Assembly: GCA_010645155.1 (NCBI GenBank)
Contig: CM021317.1
Coordinates: 5,779,123-5,843,122 of the forward strand
Direction: 5' to 3'
Origin: Tigriopus japonicus
Lineage: Eukaryota > Arthropoda > Copepoda > Harpacticoida > Harpacticidae
Length of the DNA stretch: 64,000 nucleotides
Under the pieces are notes generated by a model that worked only from the letters and a program-made list of their open reading frames with translations, had not been told where the DNA came from and did not search any database. The translations under genes and the position numbers were made by a program. Of the stretch, positions 22,601 through 33,646 are shown piece after piece (within the stretch, counting starts at the first letter, position 1; every line of letters begins with the position of its first letter).

Positions 22601-25555
22601 TGATTCGCTACTGAACGTGCGCCCCCAATACGACGAGGTAACTACCTTTGACCTTTATCCAAAAAGGTTATATTCTCATGAGATCATGACCCGTGGCCAA
22701 AAAACCCTGTTTGGCGTTTTGATGACCGATCCGCGTCCACGCGAGACGTTCAAACACAAAAAGGGCCAAGTTCAGATGATCTTTCTCAAATTTGACGGCT
22801 TTACCATGAGAACCCGAGCAATTTCATTGAATTGCCGGTATCACCAGCCAGAAAAAAGTAAGATGACGACCGAGCACTCGAACGAAACAAGTGATAGGTG
22901 CCATTATTACACGGAGAAAGAGAGCACATGGGGACTTACCATATACGTAATGCACAGAGAGATTTGGCTTCCGTCGTTTCCACTTCCATCCGTGGAAGAC
23001 GATTCGTAATTCGTATAGCTACCAAGTAACCAAGGAGGCTTTTCCATCATGAAAGAACAGCAAAACAAATGGACTAGAAAAAATTTCGGCTGCCCCGACA
23101 AAAGGTGCTTAAGAAACATATTGGAAACAAGAAAAATTATAGACGTCTTTGCGCCATGGTTAAATTGGAGGTCAAAAATACTTATGCACCCGAAAAAATG
23201 GCAAACTGACACACTTACTAATTTAAAGTGCTCTCACACTTCTAGGAATGAAGTGGTGCGCCAAAGTACAATTAAATGCCAATGTGAAAGTTACAGAAGC
23301 TTAATTCTTTTCCGAGTCTTCTTTCATATGCTGTGAACATATCATACTTCAAACCTAGTCTTTTCAAAGCGGTTAAAACTACAGTTCTATAGAGACAGAA
23401 TGGCACTCCCAAATTGTTTGTGATTCAACAAGCTTGCACTGTGTGTGTGTGTGATGGGATTTGACGTTTGCCACACTTAGTTCCGTGATTCAAAACTGGA
23501 ATATGCGCTTTCAGGGAGTCAGTGGCGGAATCACTTATTTAACTGCTTTGCTACAACAAGAGCAATATATGATTAATCAAGTCACTTGGCACCCTTGCTG
23601 ACAAAGCAAGTCCTGAGTGACAGTTCTGTCTCTAAAGAACTGTAGTTGAAACCATTTCTTCAGCATCTAAGAAGTACCCTTTTCAAGTAAGTTTCTGGTG
23701 CATATTTTTTGAAGTCCCAATAATGGGTGACGAACTCGACCAATGAAGGGAGCACGTGAGTCTCCCACGCACCAGTTCGGCCGACGACTACAACGACAAG
23801 AGTTGCTCCTGGTCTTCCACCTTCCTCAGTCCATCCATCCTTCCAATGATTCGCTTTCAGCTTGTTGTTGGCTTGAGCACGCTCTGGATGGACAACATCC
23901 GGCCAAAATGGTTTTCCTAAAGGCTCCCAGGGAAGAAACGCTCCAGAAGTTCTTAGACCCTGAGTCCATCACGGAGCTTGGACGGGAAAATTCCCATTCA
24001 TAAAGGGAAAAAATGAAGCAGTCCCTGAGTGGTAATGGACTCGCCACATTCAATGGGAGCACCAAGCCTCTTCTTCTTCTGACAGGAACTAGGGCGACAC
24101 CAACTACGTACCATGTACCTAGGTGCCACTGGGTACTTACGACTTGGGCTTCTTGGGAAGAAAAACTTCCTTCTCAAGCCTATTTCCTAAATGTCGCTTG
24201 GTTTGCTTCCGAAATTTAAAGCTTGGGACTTTTGAGTTTTGAAAGAGCAGACTTTAAATGCGAGTGCATTTGGCACCTCCTTCCAACTGAACCTGTGATG
24301 ACCTGCTAGTTCACAATTGTAACTTATAGCATTGACAAGCAAGTAAGTAATTTGAAACTTTTCACTACTATAAAATCTAACGAAACTATGCAAAACATTT
24401 GAACTTGATGCTCAGCAATTTGATGAATTTACTAACAAACAATTCGGTTTTGAAAGAATGCTGAAATAGTGGCAAATTGCAGCTCTTCAATGTGTAGAGG
24501 TTTCCCTTTTTGCTTATTTACCCTAATGTAATCCTCTAAGATGAAGGGTTGGATCGAGTTCAACGTAAAGGAATACCAAGCTTAGTCAAAAATAAGGAGA
24601 ATATTCATAATTAAAAAGCAAGTCTTTTGTCTGGAGTATGGCTTTGTAGTTTGTACATTTGCTGATAGGGCAGTCTATTGACCCACACTGTGTTGTACGT
24701 ACTAGCATTGATTGCCGTGGGGATAAAATTAAGGATCTTTGTAGCAATTCGCCTCTTTTTGTTGGTCCTTGATTGGACCAAGTAAAGTTTGATGAGCCTT
24801 GCCCTCTAGTCTATTGCATTAGATTGTTGTACAGTCTTTCTTTTACATCATGGAAAGGCTTTCTCAAAAGTCGATGCTTCCTTAGAAATGTATTGCCTTT
24901 TTACGCCATCGTGCATTATTGCCCATGTTCGCAAATCCCTTTTAATATGGTGAGATTTTGGGGAATAGCTTCTTCAAATTGCCAACTATTAATAAAGAAA
25001 ATTGATTTTTTGGTATGAAGTAATACAAAGGAGCCAAATATGAGGGGTAAAATAACCCTCCACAGCAGAAAAACAACTGGTTTTAGTCTCCAAAACAACG
25101 AAACATTTGTGTAAACACATTACATTCTTCCACCATATTTCTCATTGGCATTGTCCGGTTGGGAGGGTGCCATCAACATCATTATTATTATCATTATTCC
25201 CTTTAGGGCAAGAGTACGACAAAGGGATCTGCCATTGCCTTCTCGCTCACTCATTCTCCGTTAAATGGCTGCTCTCCTCATCTTTCCATTCAAACCTGCG
25301 AACGCGAAGTCACATTATTGCGGGAGTACCATGAACTCGACTCAATTGCGCGCACTGTGGGTAAGTTAGTAAAAAAGACCATACCATAAAATGAGCGCCT
25401 GCTTGCCTCTGAGCATATGGATGGTATCGTGGCTCAGCCTCAAAGCCATTACCATTCCGAGCTTGAGGGAAGTGAAGATTCAGTTGAGAATTGACTTCCC
25501 CTGTGATAGGACGTGATTATTAGTTCTCAGAACAACTACTCAAAACAAGATCAGC
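19657..25555. other. Divergent intergenic region between SAM genes B and C
   Basis: 5.9 kb between the divergent starts of the two SAM genes, so it must contain both promoters. An (AG)n tract is at 19821-19834. One MITE sits at 23382-23642. Open frames such as 20548-20985 (145 codons, ATG start) lack any recognised domain, and I do not call them genes. Confidence 0.4.
23382..23642. mobile_element. 261-bp MITE with CAGTTCT ends and TA duplication
   Basis: The left end CAGTTCTATAGAGACAGAA and the right end, the complement of CAGTTCTTTAGAGACAGAA, form inverted repeats with one mismatch. TA flanks both sides. Inside is a short (TG)n tract. The ends and the target site fit a Tc1/mariner-group MITE. 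Confidence 0.78.
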
Positions 25556-26632
25556 ATGGCTTCACTTGGAGAACATCCACTTCCATGGGCTCATCTTTGG
25601 CCAGGACATGGTGAGGTTTTTTTTTGAAAAAAATCTTAGAATCTTGAAACGATTGTAGCAATTTGTCTTTTTAATCTTTAGGACGAATCCCAATGTTGCC
25701 AATGACATCAGCATACGGCAACAAATTTGAAAATGCCTTGTTATTGTCTTCACTTATGCCTCGGGCCAATCTAACCAACAGTGATCTCAACGAGACAATC
25801 TATTCCAATCAGAGTCTTCATCAAAACAACCAGCCCGAGGATCTCTTCTTCAGCAACATTATGAAAAAAATGGCCCAGAAATATCAAGACCAACCGGAGG
25901 AAAGGTGAGAAAGTCTTGTAATACAAACCGTACCAAAGCTCATTATATCCTAACAAATTTCAATCTTCCCTCTCTGTAGGCGATTTCCCACCCGATCCTT
26001 TGATCCCTTTCTTATGAGCACGGATCTGTGTCGAATTCCATCCCCAATGTCCAACTCATCTTTGAGCAATCATGAGGACGACGAGACCAATTCCGCTCAA
26101 CCTCTAGATCTCTCTCCCTCGGCCTCGCCGGGTTTGGACGTCAATGACGATATCTCCAAATGGTCAGTGGAGGAAGTGGTTCAATTTGTGGTTTCCATCG
26201 ATTCATGCCAGTCCTATGCCCAGGTAAGAGATCGACTGCCGACATACAGGAAACATTTCCGAAAAGCAAGGCATTTCTCTTGTTTGGCAGACGCCAAAGC
26301 TCGAGTGTTTTTTCCCACTCGTCAGCGGAAGTCAGGGTTGCCGGTTTGGCTTGCTTGAGAGTCGTTGCTGACCCTGCTCTCATGAGGGTCACAATTATAC
26401 AACTTTAAAGGGCAATTGGACGCTATCCCACCATGAGAAAGGTCTCCAACTGAAACGGGAAAGAAATGAACGTTTGGTTTGCTTTGATTTTCAGGTGTTT
26501 CGCGACCATTCTATTGACGGTTCCATTCTGACACTCTTGGGCGAATCGCATCTGACGCACACTTTGGGATTGAAATTGGGCCCGGCAATTCAGCTACTGC
26601 AACAAATTAAGAAGATGCTGAACTATACGTAA
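25556..26632 (+). CDS. SAM-domain corepressor with PLDLS motif (SAMD7/11 family), gene C
   Basis: Four exons: 25556-25610, 25682-25904, 25980-26223, 26495-26632. The joined frame is 660 nt, 219 residues plus TAA, with consensus splice sites throughout. The sequence shows a NIMKKMAQKYQ motif at about residues 76-86, comparable to the FMRSLAAKYN motif of gene B and also followed by a phase-2 intron. PLDLS lies at 134-138 (CtBP-binding consensus). The SAM domain is at about 152-215 (SKWSVEEVVQFVVSID, HSIDGSILTLLGESHL, LGLKLGPAIQLLQQI). The intron at 26224 splits the SAM domain at the position used in genes A and B. It has no SAND domain, and the protein ends just after the SAM fold. Likely a nuclear corepressor paralogue; the function is inferred from motifs. 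Confidence 0.88.
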
Positions 26633-26717
26633 ATTTTATATCTATTGAACCAGAAGCAATATTTTTTATCAGTATTATTTTTATGTCTGTTTCAAGTCAA
26701 ATGCGTGTATTTTTTCA

Positions 26718-26723
26718 AATAAA
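26718..26723 (+). terminator. Poly(A) signal of SAM gene C
   Basis: AATAAA 86 bases after the stop codon, followed by T-rich sequence. This is the probable 3' end of the transcript. Confidence 0.6.
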
Positions 26724-28522
26724 CTTTTGAATAATGTACAATAGACCATTGTTATTGTCCCAAGTACTATTTTCTTGTGTACTTTATTTTCTTGTACTAT
26801 ACTATTTAGCTCGTGTTTTCAAATTAAATCACATGCACATCTCCTCATCTCAGAAATGATTGCCAAAGGTGGCCTAAAAAATCTAAAATTTGCAAAGAGG
26901 TTATTCAAAAAGAGTTGCAATATTTATAGCAAACCTTCACTGAGAGTACTCAGAATCCAATACTTATGGCTGACATTCAAAGAAACTGAATTTGATCAAA
27001 GGCAAAATTAGGATTTCCAAAAGGAACACAGAATAAGATGGAGTTGAAAATCGAGAAAAATTAGGATCAATCAGACGGAGGAGACCTTTGAGATCGATCA
27101 CTAACCCTAACTACTGTTGAGCGGTCATGTGAGCCCAAGTTAAAAGATCGGTTCAAGATAGTTAAATATAAAATGTTTGCAGTTATATTTCAGGGATTTG
27201 CAAGGTAAGTTTGTCCAACCCAAGCAATAGAAAAAAGAAGAAAATCTAAGGTTACATGATTTAAAACTGATTTTGACTTCAGATTTGTTTCGTTGTTCAG
27301 GAGTCGAGAAATCACTAAAATGGGTGTTCTATCAAGGAATATTTCCGCTTCTTGCCAAAAGTTTATGGTGCTAATTCCACCACTCTAGGTGGACTCGATT
27401 TGTCCATAATTCGACTAGATGCACGATTCTTGGATAGATGTTAGAGATTTGAAATGATGATTTATCTCTTATGAGCAGATGTTATTTTAGAGATTTTATT
27501 ATTATACAATTTTGTTTAAAGTTATGATTTAATCAGACGATGTGTGTGTTTAGACGACCCCTACAAATTGAAAAAAGCGTCAAACGCAAGAAGCATCATG
27601 AAAAAAAGTCATGAACCTTTTAAAGCCATCGAAACCTATTTTTTTCCCCACAAATGCTCACCAAATATCAACAAAGGAGTATGATCAACATGTTTAATTA
27701 GTAATATATTGGATTTTAACAAATATTTCGCTCTTGATATATATTTTTGGAAACGTGCAGGGTTTGACCAACATACAGTACCTTGTCTAGTTAAATCATA
27801 AGATCACCCGGGTTGCCTAAAAACAAAATATGTGAAGTAGCATCTACTTAGTGTAAGATAAATCTTCATTTCTATTTTTCACAAAACTTCCAAAATCGTG
27901 CGTTTTCACGAGTTATGAGCCCAGTATACCCAAAGTCCGGATACCCTTCGTAATTCACAAATGGATAGGTGGCATCTCAACGTTACAACTCATTTCACTG
28001 TGAAGTGCCCACCACAAAATTGACTTCTATTTCATGATGTGTTCGACTCCTTTTATGTGCCTTTGGATTGACATTTGAAGTACATTCTATTTGGCTTAGA
28101 TTTCCTGATGTCCCCTTGTTAATATCACTTGAAAGCGTAATGGTGTACGCCTGAGAGCCTGTTTCATAATTGTGCACTTGCTATAAGTTTAGAGGTAAAT
28201 AATACTTTGTGCATTGCTGTTTCTGGAAAGGGCACACTTGGCACAAAGTAATAAAACTATCAAATACAAGGAAAATCTTCAAGGAAAGTCAGTTTTTTGT
28301 TATTTAAGCTTTTTTTCTCATTTTTATCAATGGGTGCCTGCCATTGTAATCTCATAAACAAGAGGCCTAAAAAATGTTCATCTTAAACCCTTTCTTTCAT
28401 CTTTAAAACCATCATTAATATGGAAAGTATGTTGCGTAAAAATAACCATTTTTTTAAAATAATTTGCTTTTGCCTACTTATGTGTCTGGTTGCCCGAAAA
28501 TGCTAGAAAACTCATTAAGATA
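26724..28522. other. Intergenic AT-rich sequence
   Basis: No gene, domain or clear repeat recognised. Confidence 0.35.
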
Positions 28523-29627
28523 TCACAGTGTTCCGAATGGCTTTTTGAAAAAAAAAACAAATTCCCAAAGATTTTATATAGCTTTTCAATATCGCAAAAA
28601 TGAATGAATTTTTTTAATTTTGGAACGTATGTCGAAATAGCTCGAAATAAGAAAATATATCACTTAAAAGGCATTTAAAATACAGTTTCCGATTAAAAAT
28701 CTTCTGCAGTATCAAAGACACTTAAAGTTGGGTAATACATAAAAGTTTTGAAAAAATCGGTTAATGTTTCAAGTTTCGATTTTAGTCCATTTTGAACATG
28801 GTCCTTCTAGAAATCGTAATTTTGGATATGAATCTGTTAGACATATTTATTTGTAATTTTGGCACAAAACCCATCATAGCTTACTCTAAATGATTATGAA
28901 ATATGCTTTCCAAAAATCTTGTTTAAGTGCATTTTAAGTGATATTTTTTCTTATTTTGAGCTATTTTGACATAAGCTCCAAAACTCAAAAAAAATCATTT
29001 ATTTTTGCAATATTGAAAAGCTATGTGAAATCTTTGGGAATTTGTTTTTTCATATGTGGGATCTCCATATACATCTTCCATAGGGAAGATGGTTTAGCGC
29101 AGTTAGCTAACGCGCGACCGAGTTGTGCTCGGGTTCATGGGTTTGATTCCAGGTCTCCCCCACCCTCTGTATAGTGGATATTTCGCCTCGAATGGCGCCT
29201 CCCAACCCCAGAATGGGCCCCAAGACTATCGTGTAATAAATCACATATATACTGTTTATATCCAATGAGATTATTGATATTGTCTCGCAATAAACATTAT
29301 ATTATATCATATATACCTGTAGCGTTTTTCGGCTTTTTGGGGTTAAAAAAGGACCATTCAAAGTCAAATAACTCAGCTGTTGATGAATGAATTTTTATTC
29401 AATTTGAATTCATAAGGTAACTAAATGGTCTCTAAATATAGCTTAAATATATATATTTTTTAAATGTTATAATTAATAGGTTTTTAGGTATATAATTTTT
29501 TTCCTGCGCCTAAATTTACATAATATAATAAAAGTAAAGTTGCTTCCTTTTGAATTGTGGGCCCAAAAAGTGCCATGATGTCTGGGTATTTTGATTCAAA
29601 CCTAAAAAGCCATTCGGAACACCGTGA
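28523..29627. mobile_element. Inverted-repeat element broken by a later insertion
   Basis: Outer ends TCACAGTGTTCCGAATGGC and the complement of TCACGGTGTTCCGAATGGC are flanked by TA. The left arm continues inward to about 28683. The matching right inner arm lies at about 28925-29066, separated from its outer end by about 535 bp that is absent from the left arm. That inserted stretch contains the tRNA-like sequence at 29083. This is an old TA-target foldback element carrying a nested insertion. Confidence 0.7.
29083..29290 (+). repeat. tRNA-derived SINE (tRNA-like head)
   Basis: A tRNA-like segment at about 29083-29160 has an A-box-like TTAGCGCAGTTAGCTAACGC and a B-box GGTTTGATTCC at 29140-29150. 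The ends pair as a 6-of-7 acceptor stem (GGGAAGA with TCTCCCC). A cloverleaf does not close: the T stem is poor and the D-to-anticodon spacing is too long. A degenerate RNA polymerase III-type SINE head is therefore more likely than a working tRNA. A non-tRNA body with GGGCCCC and an AATAAA-containing tail follows. Confidence 0.5.
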
Positions 29628-30366
29628 TATATTATCTGCTAATCAATTGAAATCATCCATGAATCACGGAAGGATATTCAACCACTTGAGTTTTTGCAAG
29701 TAGTTTTACAGAAAGGTAAATTTCAGTAATATGGACATAAACATGTAACCATACTGCTCCAAATGTTATATGCTCATGAACTCAGTAAAATATATGCGTA
29801 TGCGTAGAAAAACATGAAATTTAGAATAGGTGTCCCTTCTAAATTAACTTTTAAGTTTCCTACCTTTTTGGGGGCTATTTCTTTTTGTTTCACGTTTTTT
29901 TGTTTAAACAAAGCGTTTTTTACCTTCTACTGTCAAGATATTTTGTCATCAACAGATTTTAACAGACTATTTCAAATTTGCGAAAATAACCTCCGAACTT
30001 CCCTACTCTTCCAATGGCATTGCTTTCCTTCTCTTACTGCATGGCTGATCCAAAGGTATGTACCGTTGGTATGATTATCATTGGTATTATCACTGCTTAT
30101 TCATATCTACACCGTCTCTCTCAAAGCTGCCTTGCTCTCTCACTGGTTTTACTGAGTACAAGTGTGCGTATTTCTTTCATCAATCGAATATAAAGGTTGT
30201 AATTATTCCTGCTTCATTATTATAACCTTGAAGATGTCTTTTTCATTTCTGGGAAAAGAATGAAAGTTCTCATTCATATCCAGGCCTCAATTGTTTGAAT
30301 TTTTCCATTGAGTTTTTTCTAGAGCGGAATACCAAATTGATGGAGGTGCGTGCCAGTGCTTGGGCC

Positions 30367-30471
30367 GACTAAAGTTGGAAGATTCCCGACTGAAGTTGGA
30401 AGATTCCCGACTGAAGTTGGAAGATTCCCGACTGAAGTTGGAAGATTCCCGACTGAAGTTGGAAGATTCAA
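30367..30471. repeat. 21-bp minisatellite, five units
   Basis: Five tandem copies of a 21-bp unit beginning GACTGAAGTTGGAAGATTCC, nearly identical to each other. The unit length is a multiple of three, so the minus strand stays open and reads ESSNFSR repeats (about 30287-30499), but no gene context supports translation. Confidence 0.9.
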
Positions 30472-30625
30472 GACTTTTGTGAAGACCAAACGTGTCCATT
30501 TAAAAGATTGAGCTTATGCTTGCCTCTTTTGGGTATCTGTTATTGCACCACATGCATCAATATTTCAAGTTAAACGAATAATAAGCAGGCTTGCGCCAAT
30601 CTCGCCTGGTTGACATTTAACCCGG

Positions 30626-30669
30626 AAACCCCGCCTGGGCGGTTTTTCAGGCGGGGTTTTCTCTTTTTA
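30626..30669. other. GC-rich hairpin resembling a bacterial intrinsic terminator
   Basis: A 12-bp perfect stem (AAACCCCGCCTG with CAGGCGGGGTTT) around a 10-nt loop, followed by TCTCTTTTT. The loop side also allows an alternative CCGCC/GGCGG hairpin. It is isolated in AT-rich eukaryotic sequence with no bacterial gene nearby, so its origin and role are unknown. Confidence 0.5.
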
Positions 30670-31936
30670 ACATAAATGCCCCTATTTCATCACTCAAAGA
30701 TGTGCTTACGTCTAAGTGAGACTCAAATTCAACAATTCTCGTGGATATGGTGCTTCCAAGAACTCGTGAAGAAGATATGAATAATGGGGATATATTCCAA
30801 CAAGGGGTCCGTTAAAGTTGCTTGTTTTTGACTAAAAGTTGCAATATTTTTGTCGAAAATTGCATTCAATTCGACAAAAGGTGCTATTTCTATTTCTGGC
30901 ATCAAAATGTCACTTATTGACTTAAAAGTGCCAAATGTGGTCAAATAAATGTGCCAATTCTGACCAAACTTTTTACCTTCAGTCTTCAGCCTTTGGCTTC
31001 ATGAAGAATAAAGTTTTGCTTTACACAAATTATTTTAGAATTTGAATAACTATAAATTCTTTGAGTATGTAATTTGAAAAATTGCCCGCAGGATTTAAGT
31101 AATCGAGACAAAATATGCCGAAAGTTGCTGTTTGTTGCAAGAAAATCGAAATGGTAAATAAGTAAATGGCTAATGTATTTATGTTTGTTCCGATGCATTG
31201 ACATCAATATCGTCACAAAAATTAAGTTGCTGGTAGTAAAATAATGATAATAGTTGTAATTTTTGGTGCAAGTTGCATTTTGCAACTTAACCGAGCCCTA
31301 GTTATAAATGTCTCACATATCGTCAAAAACTCAGTTATAATATATTGATGTGGCCCAAATTGAAGAGTAAATATCAATAATAAAAAAGCAAAGAAACCAA
31401 AAAAGAAAAAAAGAAAACCCGATGCAAACCTGATAATAAGAGAGTTGTGAGATGAAACCCGAGTCTCAATTTAGACGAAACACCTTAAAAAAAGCCTAAA
31501 TTTAAAACCTTTAGCCTTTAACTAAAACCTTCATGATTTTCGTCATCCTTGACTAGACCGTGTCAAGGACTTCTAGAATTGGATGGACTCCGCACAGCCC
31601 TCCAAAATCGAGTAGATTTTTACTACGCTGGAAAAACGAAAAACCGCGGTTTTTCCTTTTTCAATGTACTAAATCGACTCGATCTTGGCCATCCGTGTAG
31701 TTCAATCTAGTAAATTCTAGAAACTCTTTACAGTGCATATCCACGGCTAGACCTACAACAGAGCCTTGGTACTCACATACCAGTTCTTGGAGGAATTTTG
31801 GAAGAAAAGTACATTTTATGTCCGTGAGTGCAAAGGATTTAGGTCACTTGATGAGGACATTTGGAAGTAAAGGGGAAGTTTTAAAAAACACAACAAAGAA
31901 GACACCTCTTGGATAACCCATTTTTAACTGATTTTT
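30670..31936. other. AT-rich intergenic sequence
   Basis: No gene recognised. A perfect 18-bp palindrome (GAAAAACCGCGGTTTTTC) lies at 31638-31655. Confidence 0.35.
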
Positions 31937-31991
31937 TTTATTCAACTAAGACTTGTCTTTTTGATTACAAGAATGCATCAAATATTAAAAA

Positions 31992-32163
31992 CTAGCGTCC
32001 AAAACTTTCCATTACGGACGTGGCCATGGACATCGTTGTCTCACGGTCCCCGGTGTCCAGAAGGATCATAGAGGCTTGAGGAGTTTCTCTTAAATGCCAT
32101 AAGGCGAAGGTGTCACCTCTGTCAAATGCTCCAGAGCAGATGCGGTTAGACTGATGCAGGTTC
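31992..32163 (-). CDS. Possible terminal exon of an unidentified gene (WD-repeat-like segment)
   Basis: On the minus strand an acceptor (taagtag before 32163) is followed by an open frame of 57 codons to TAG at 31994-31992. The frame contains a GAFDRGDTFALWHL segment that resembles a WD-repeat strand, and an acidic LLDTGDRE run. AATAAA on the same strand at 31942-31937, 50 bases past the stop, supports a real 3' end. Upstream exons were not found; a transposon lies just to the right (32337-33644). It could be a relic exon or chance. The gene is not identified. Confidence 0.35.
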
Positions 32164-32336
32164 CTACTTACTACTACTACGGTAATTGAAAAGAATTGAT
32201 ATTTAATTAGTGCGATCAATAAGTCAAATGTAAACTAATTGTGCCATTATTCAAAGAGCTTGACTACTGTACTGTATACTCAAGAATAGACCCTTAAAGT
32301 TCAAAATTGTAGTTCCAGTGGGTATGGGTTTATGTA

Positions 32337-33644
32337 CAGGGTGGCTGTTAAAAACTGTCCCCTAACTTCGGGTGCTAATATCTCGGCAAATAACAGTCGT
32401 TGTGAATTATTGTGAAAAATCAAATTTTGGGCCGTTGAATCAGCTCGCAAACACATTTCATGAGGTTCTCGTGTTGATTTCTACTTTAGAGTCAAAATGG
32501 AGGCTGAAGCAAGACGCGTCGCCGTCATGTCTCTGTTAAAAAAAACAAGTCCACTTCTTTCATCACAAGGACCCTCGGCGAGAACTGAAAATTTATTTGG
32601 CGTTGCAAAAAACTACTTGATGAGAATGTGCCATCTTCTAGACGTCCTGGATCAGGTCGGCCAAGATCGTCGAGGACACCAACGTTGATCAAGACCATCT
32701 CTCGCAAAATCAAACGTAACCCCGCACGGTCCATGAATAACCTTGCCAAGGTGCACCAGGTGTCTCGATGGACTGTCCAAACTATAGTCAAGAACGAACT
32801 GGGGCTTAAGCCTTACAAATTAAAAACTCATCAACTTCTTTCAACCGCAACCAAAGGGAAAAGGCTGGAAAGATGCCGAAAAATGAAGAGGTGGTTCAAG
32901 GCTAACCCAGAGGTAGTGGTCATTTACAGCAACGAGAAGTTGTTCGACATTGCAAGAAAATTCAACCGCCAAAATGATCGAGTGTTGTGCCAAGACCTTG
33001 AAACAGTAGATCCTGGCATAAAGTATGTTTATAAGACCCAAAAACCAGCCTCCATCATGGTTTGGGCTGCCGTGGCCTCAAACGGCAAGAAATCTCCTGT
33101 TTTTCGCATCCCAGATGGTGTAAAAATCAACCAAACTGTATATTTGGAATTTCTTCACCAGAAAGTGGTCCCATGGATCGAATCAGAGTTCCAAGATGTG
33201 GAAATTTGCTTCACACAAGATTCCGCCCCAACTCATGGTGCCAATCGAGTGCAACAGTGGAGCAAGGAGGCATTTCAGCACTTTTGGGACAAGACCCAAT
33301 GGCCTCCCTCTTCACCTGATTTGAATCCCCTTGACTTTGCCATGTAGGGGATGGTGGGAAGGGATGCCTGTGCCGTTCCAAGAACCAGCAAGGAGTCCCT
33401 AATGTCAGCTATAACCAAAGCCTGGGACAAAATACCAGCCGAAGTCGTCTGGACAAGTTGTGAGGCAGTGAAACCCCGTCTATGTAAAATCATTCAAGCA
33501 AAAGGCGCTCATTTTGAATAGCTTTTCCCGCAGTTATGGATCGGAAGTTGATGGAATAAATGCATTATGATTTATTTAAAAATCATCAATTTCTCATTGA
33601 GTTGTGCTCAAAAGTTCATGGGACCGTTTTTAACAGCCCCCCTG
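32337..33644 (+). mobile_element. maT-like mariner transposon with intact ends
   Basis: 1308-bp element. Inverted ends CAGGGTGGCTGTTAAAAACT and the complement of CAGGGGGGCTGTTAAAAACG match at 18 of 20 positions. They are bounded by TA at 32335-32336 and 33645-33646. It carries one transposase reading region in the plus direction. The end structure and TA duplication are typical of the IS630/Tc1/mariner superfamily. Confidence 0.88.
32497..33520 (+). pseudogene. maT-type (DD37D-spaced) transposase, inactivated
   Basis: ATG at 32497. An A-run near 32536-32544 shifts the frame, and the correct frame then has TGA at 32586-32588 before the long open part (32628-33345). That part has a helix-turn-helix (NNLAKVHQVSRWTVQTIV), the linker KNELGLKPY, IMVWAAVA, and TQDSAPTH for the second catalytic Asp. 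NPLD supplies the third with 37 residues between, a DD37D spacing. The first catalytic site reads YSNEKLF, Asn instead of Asp. A TAG at 33346-33348 stands where the family usually has Trp. The frame then continues to a typical C-terminus (IQAKGAHFE) and TAG at about 33520. With a frameshift, two nonsense codons and a lost catalytic residue, the enzyme cannot be active. Confidence 0.82.
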
Positions 33645-33646
33645 TA

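Noticed and set aside
22563..23009. 148-codon open frame
   Set aside because: Starts at GTG, has no recognised motif, and overlaps an opposing frame of similar quality.
29083..29160. Functional tRNA gene
   Set aside because: A and B boxes are present, but the T stem and the spacing between D and anticodon arms do not fit. SINE head preferred.
30287..30499. Protein with ESSNFSR repeats
   Set aside because: The frame is open only because the minisatellite unit is 21 bp; there is no start context or flanking coding signal.
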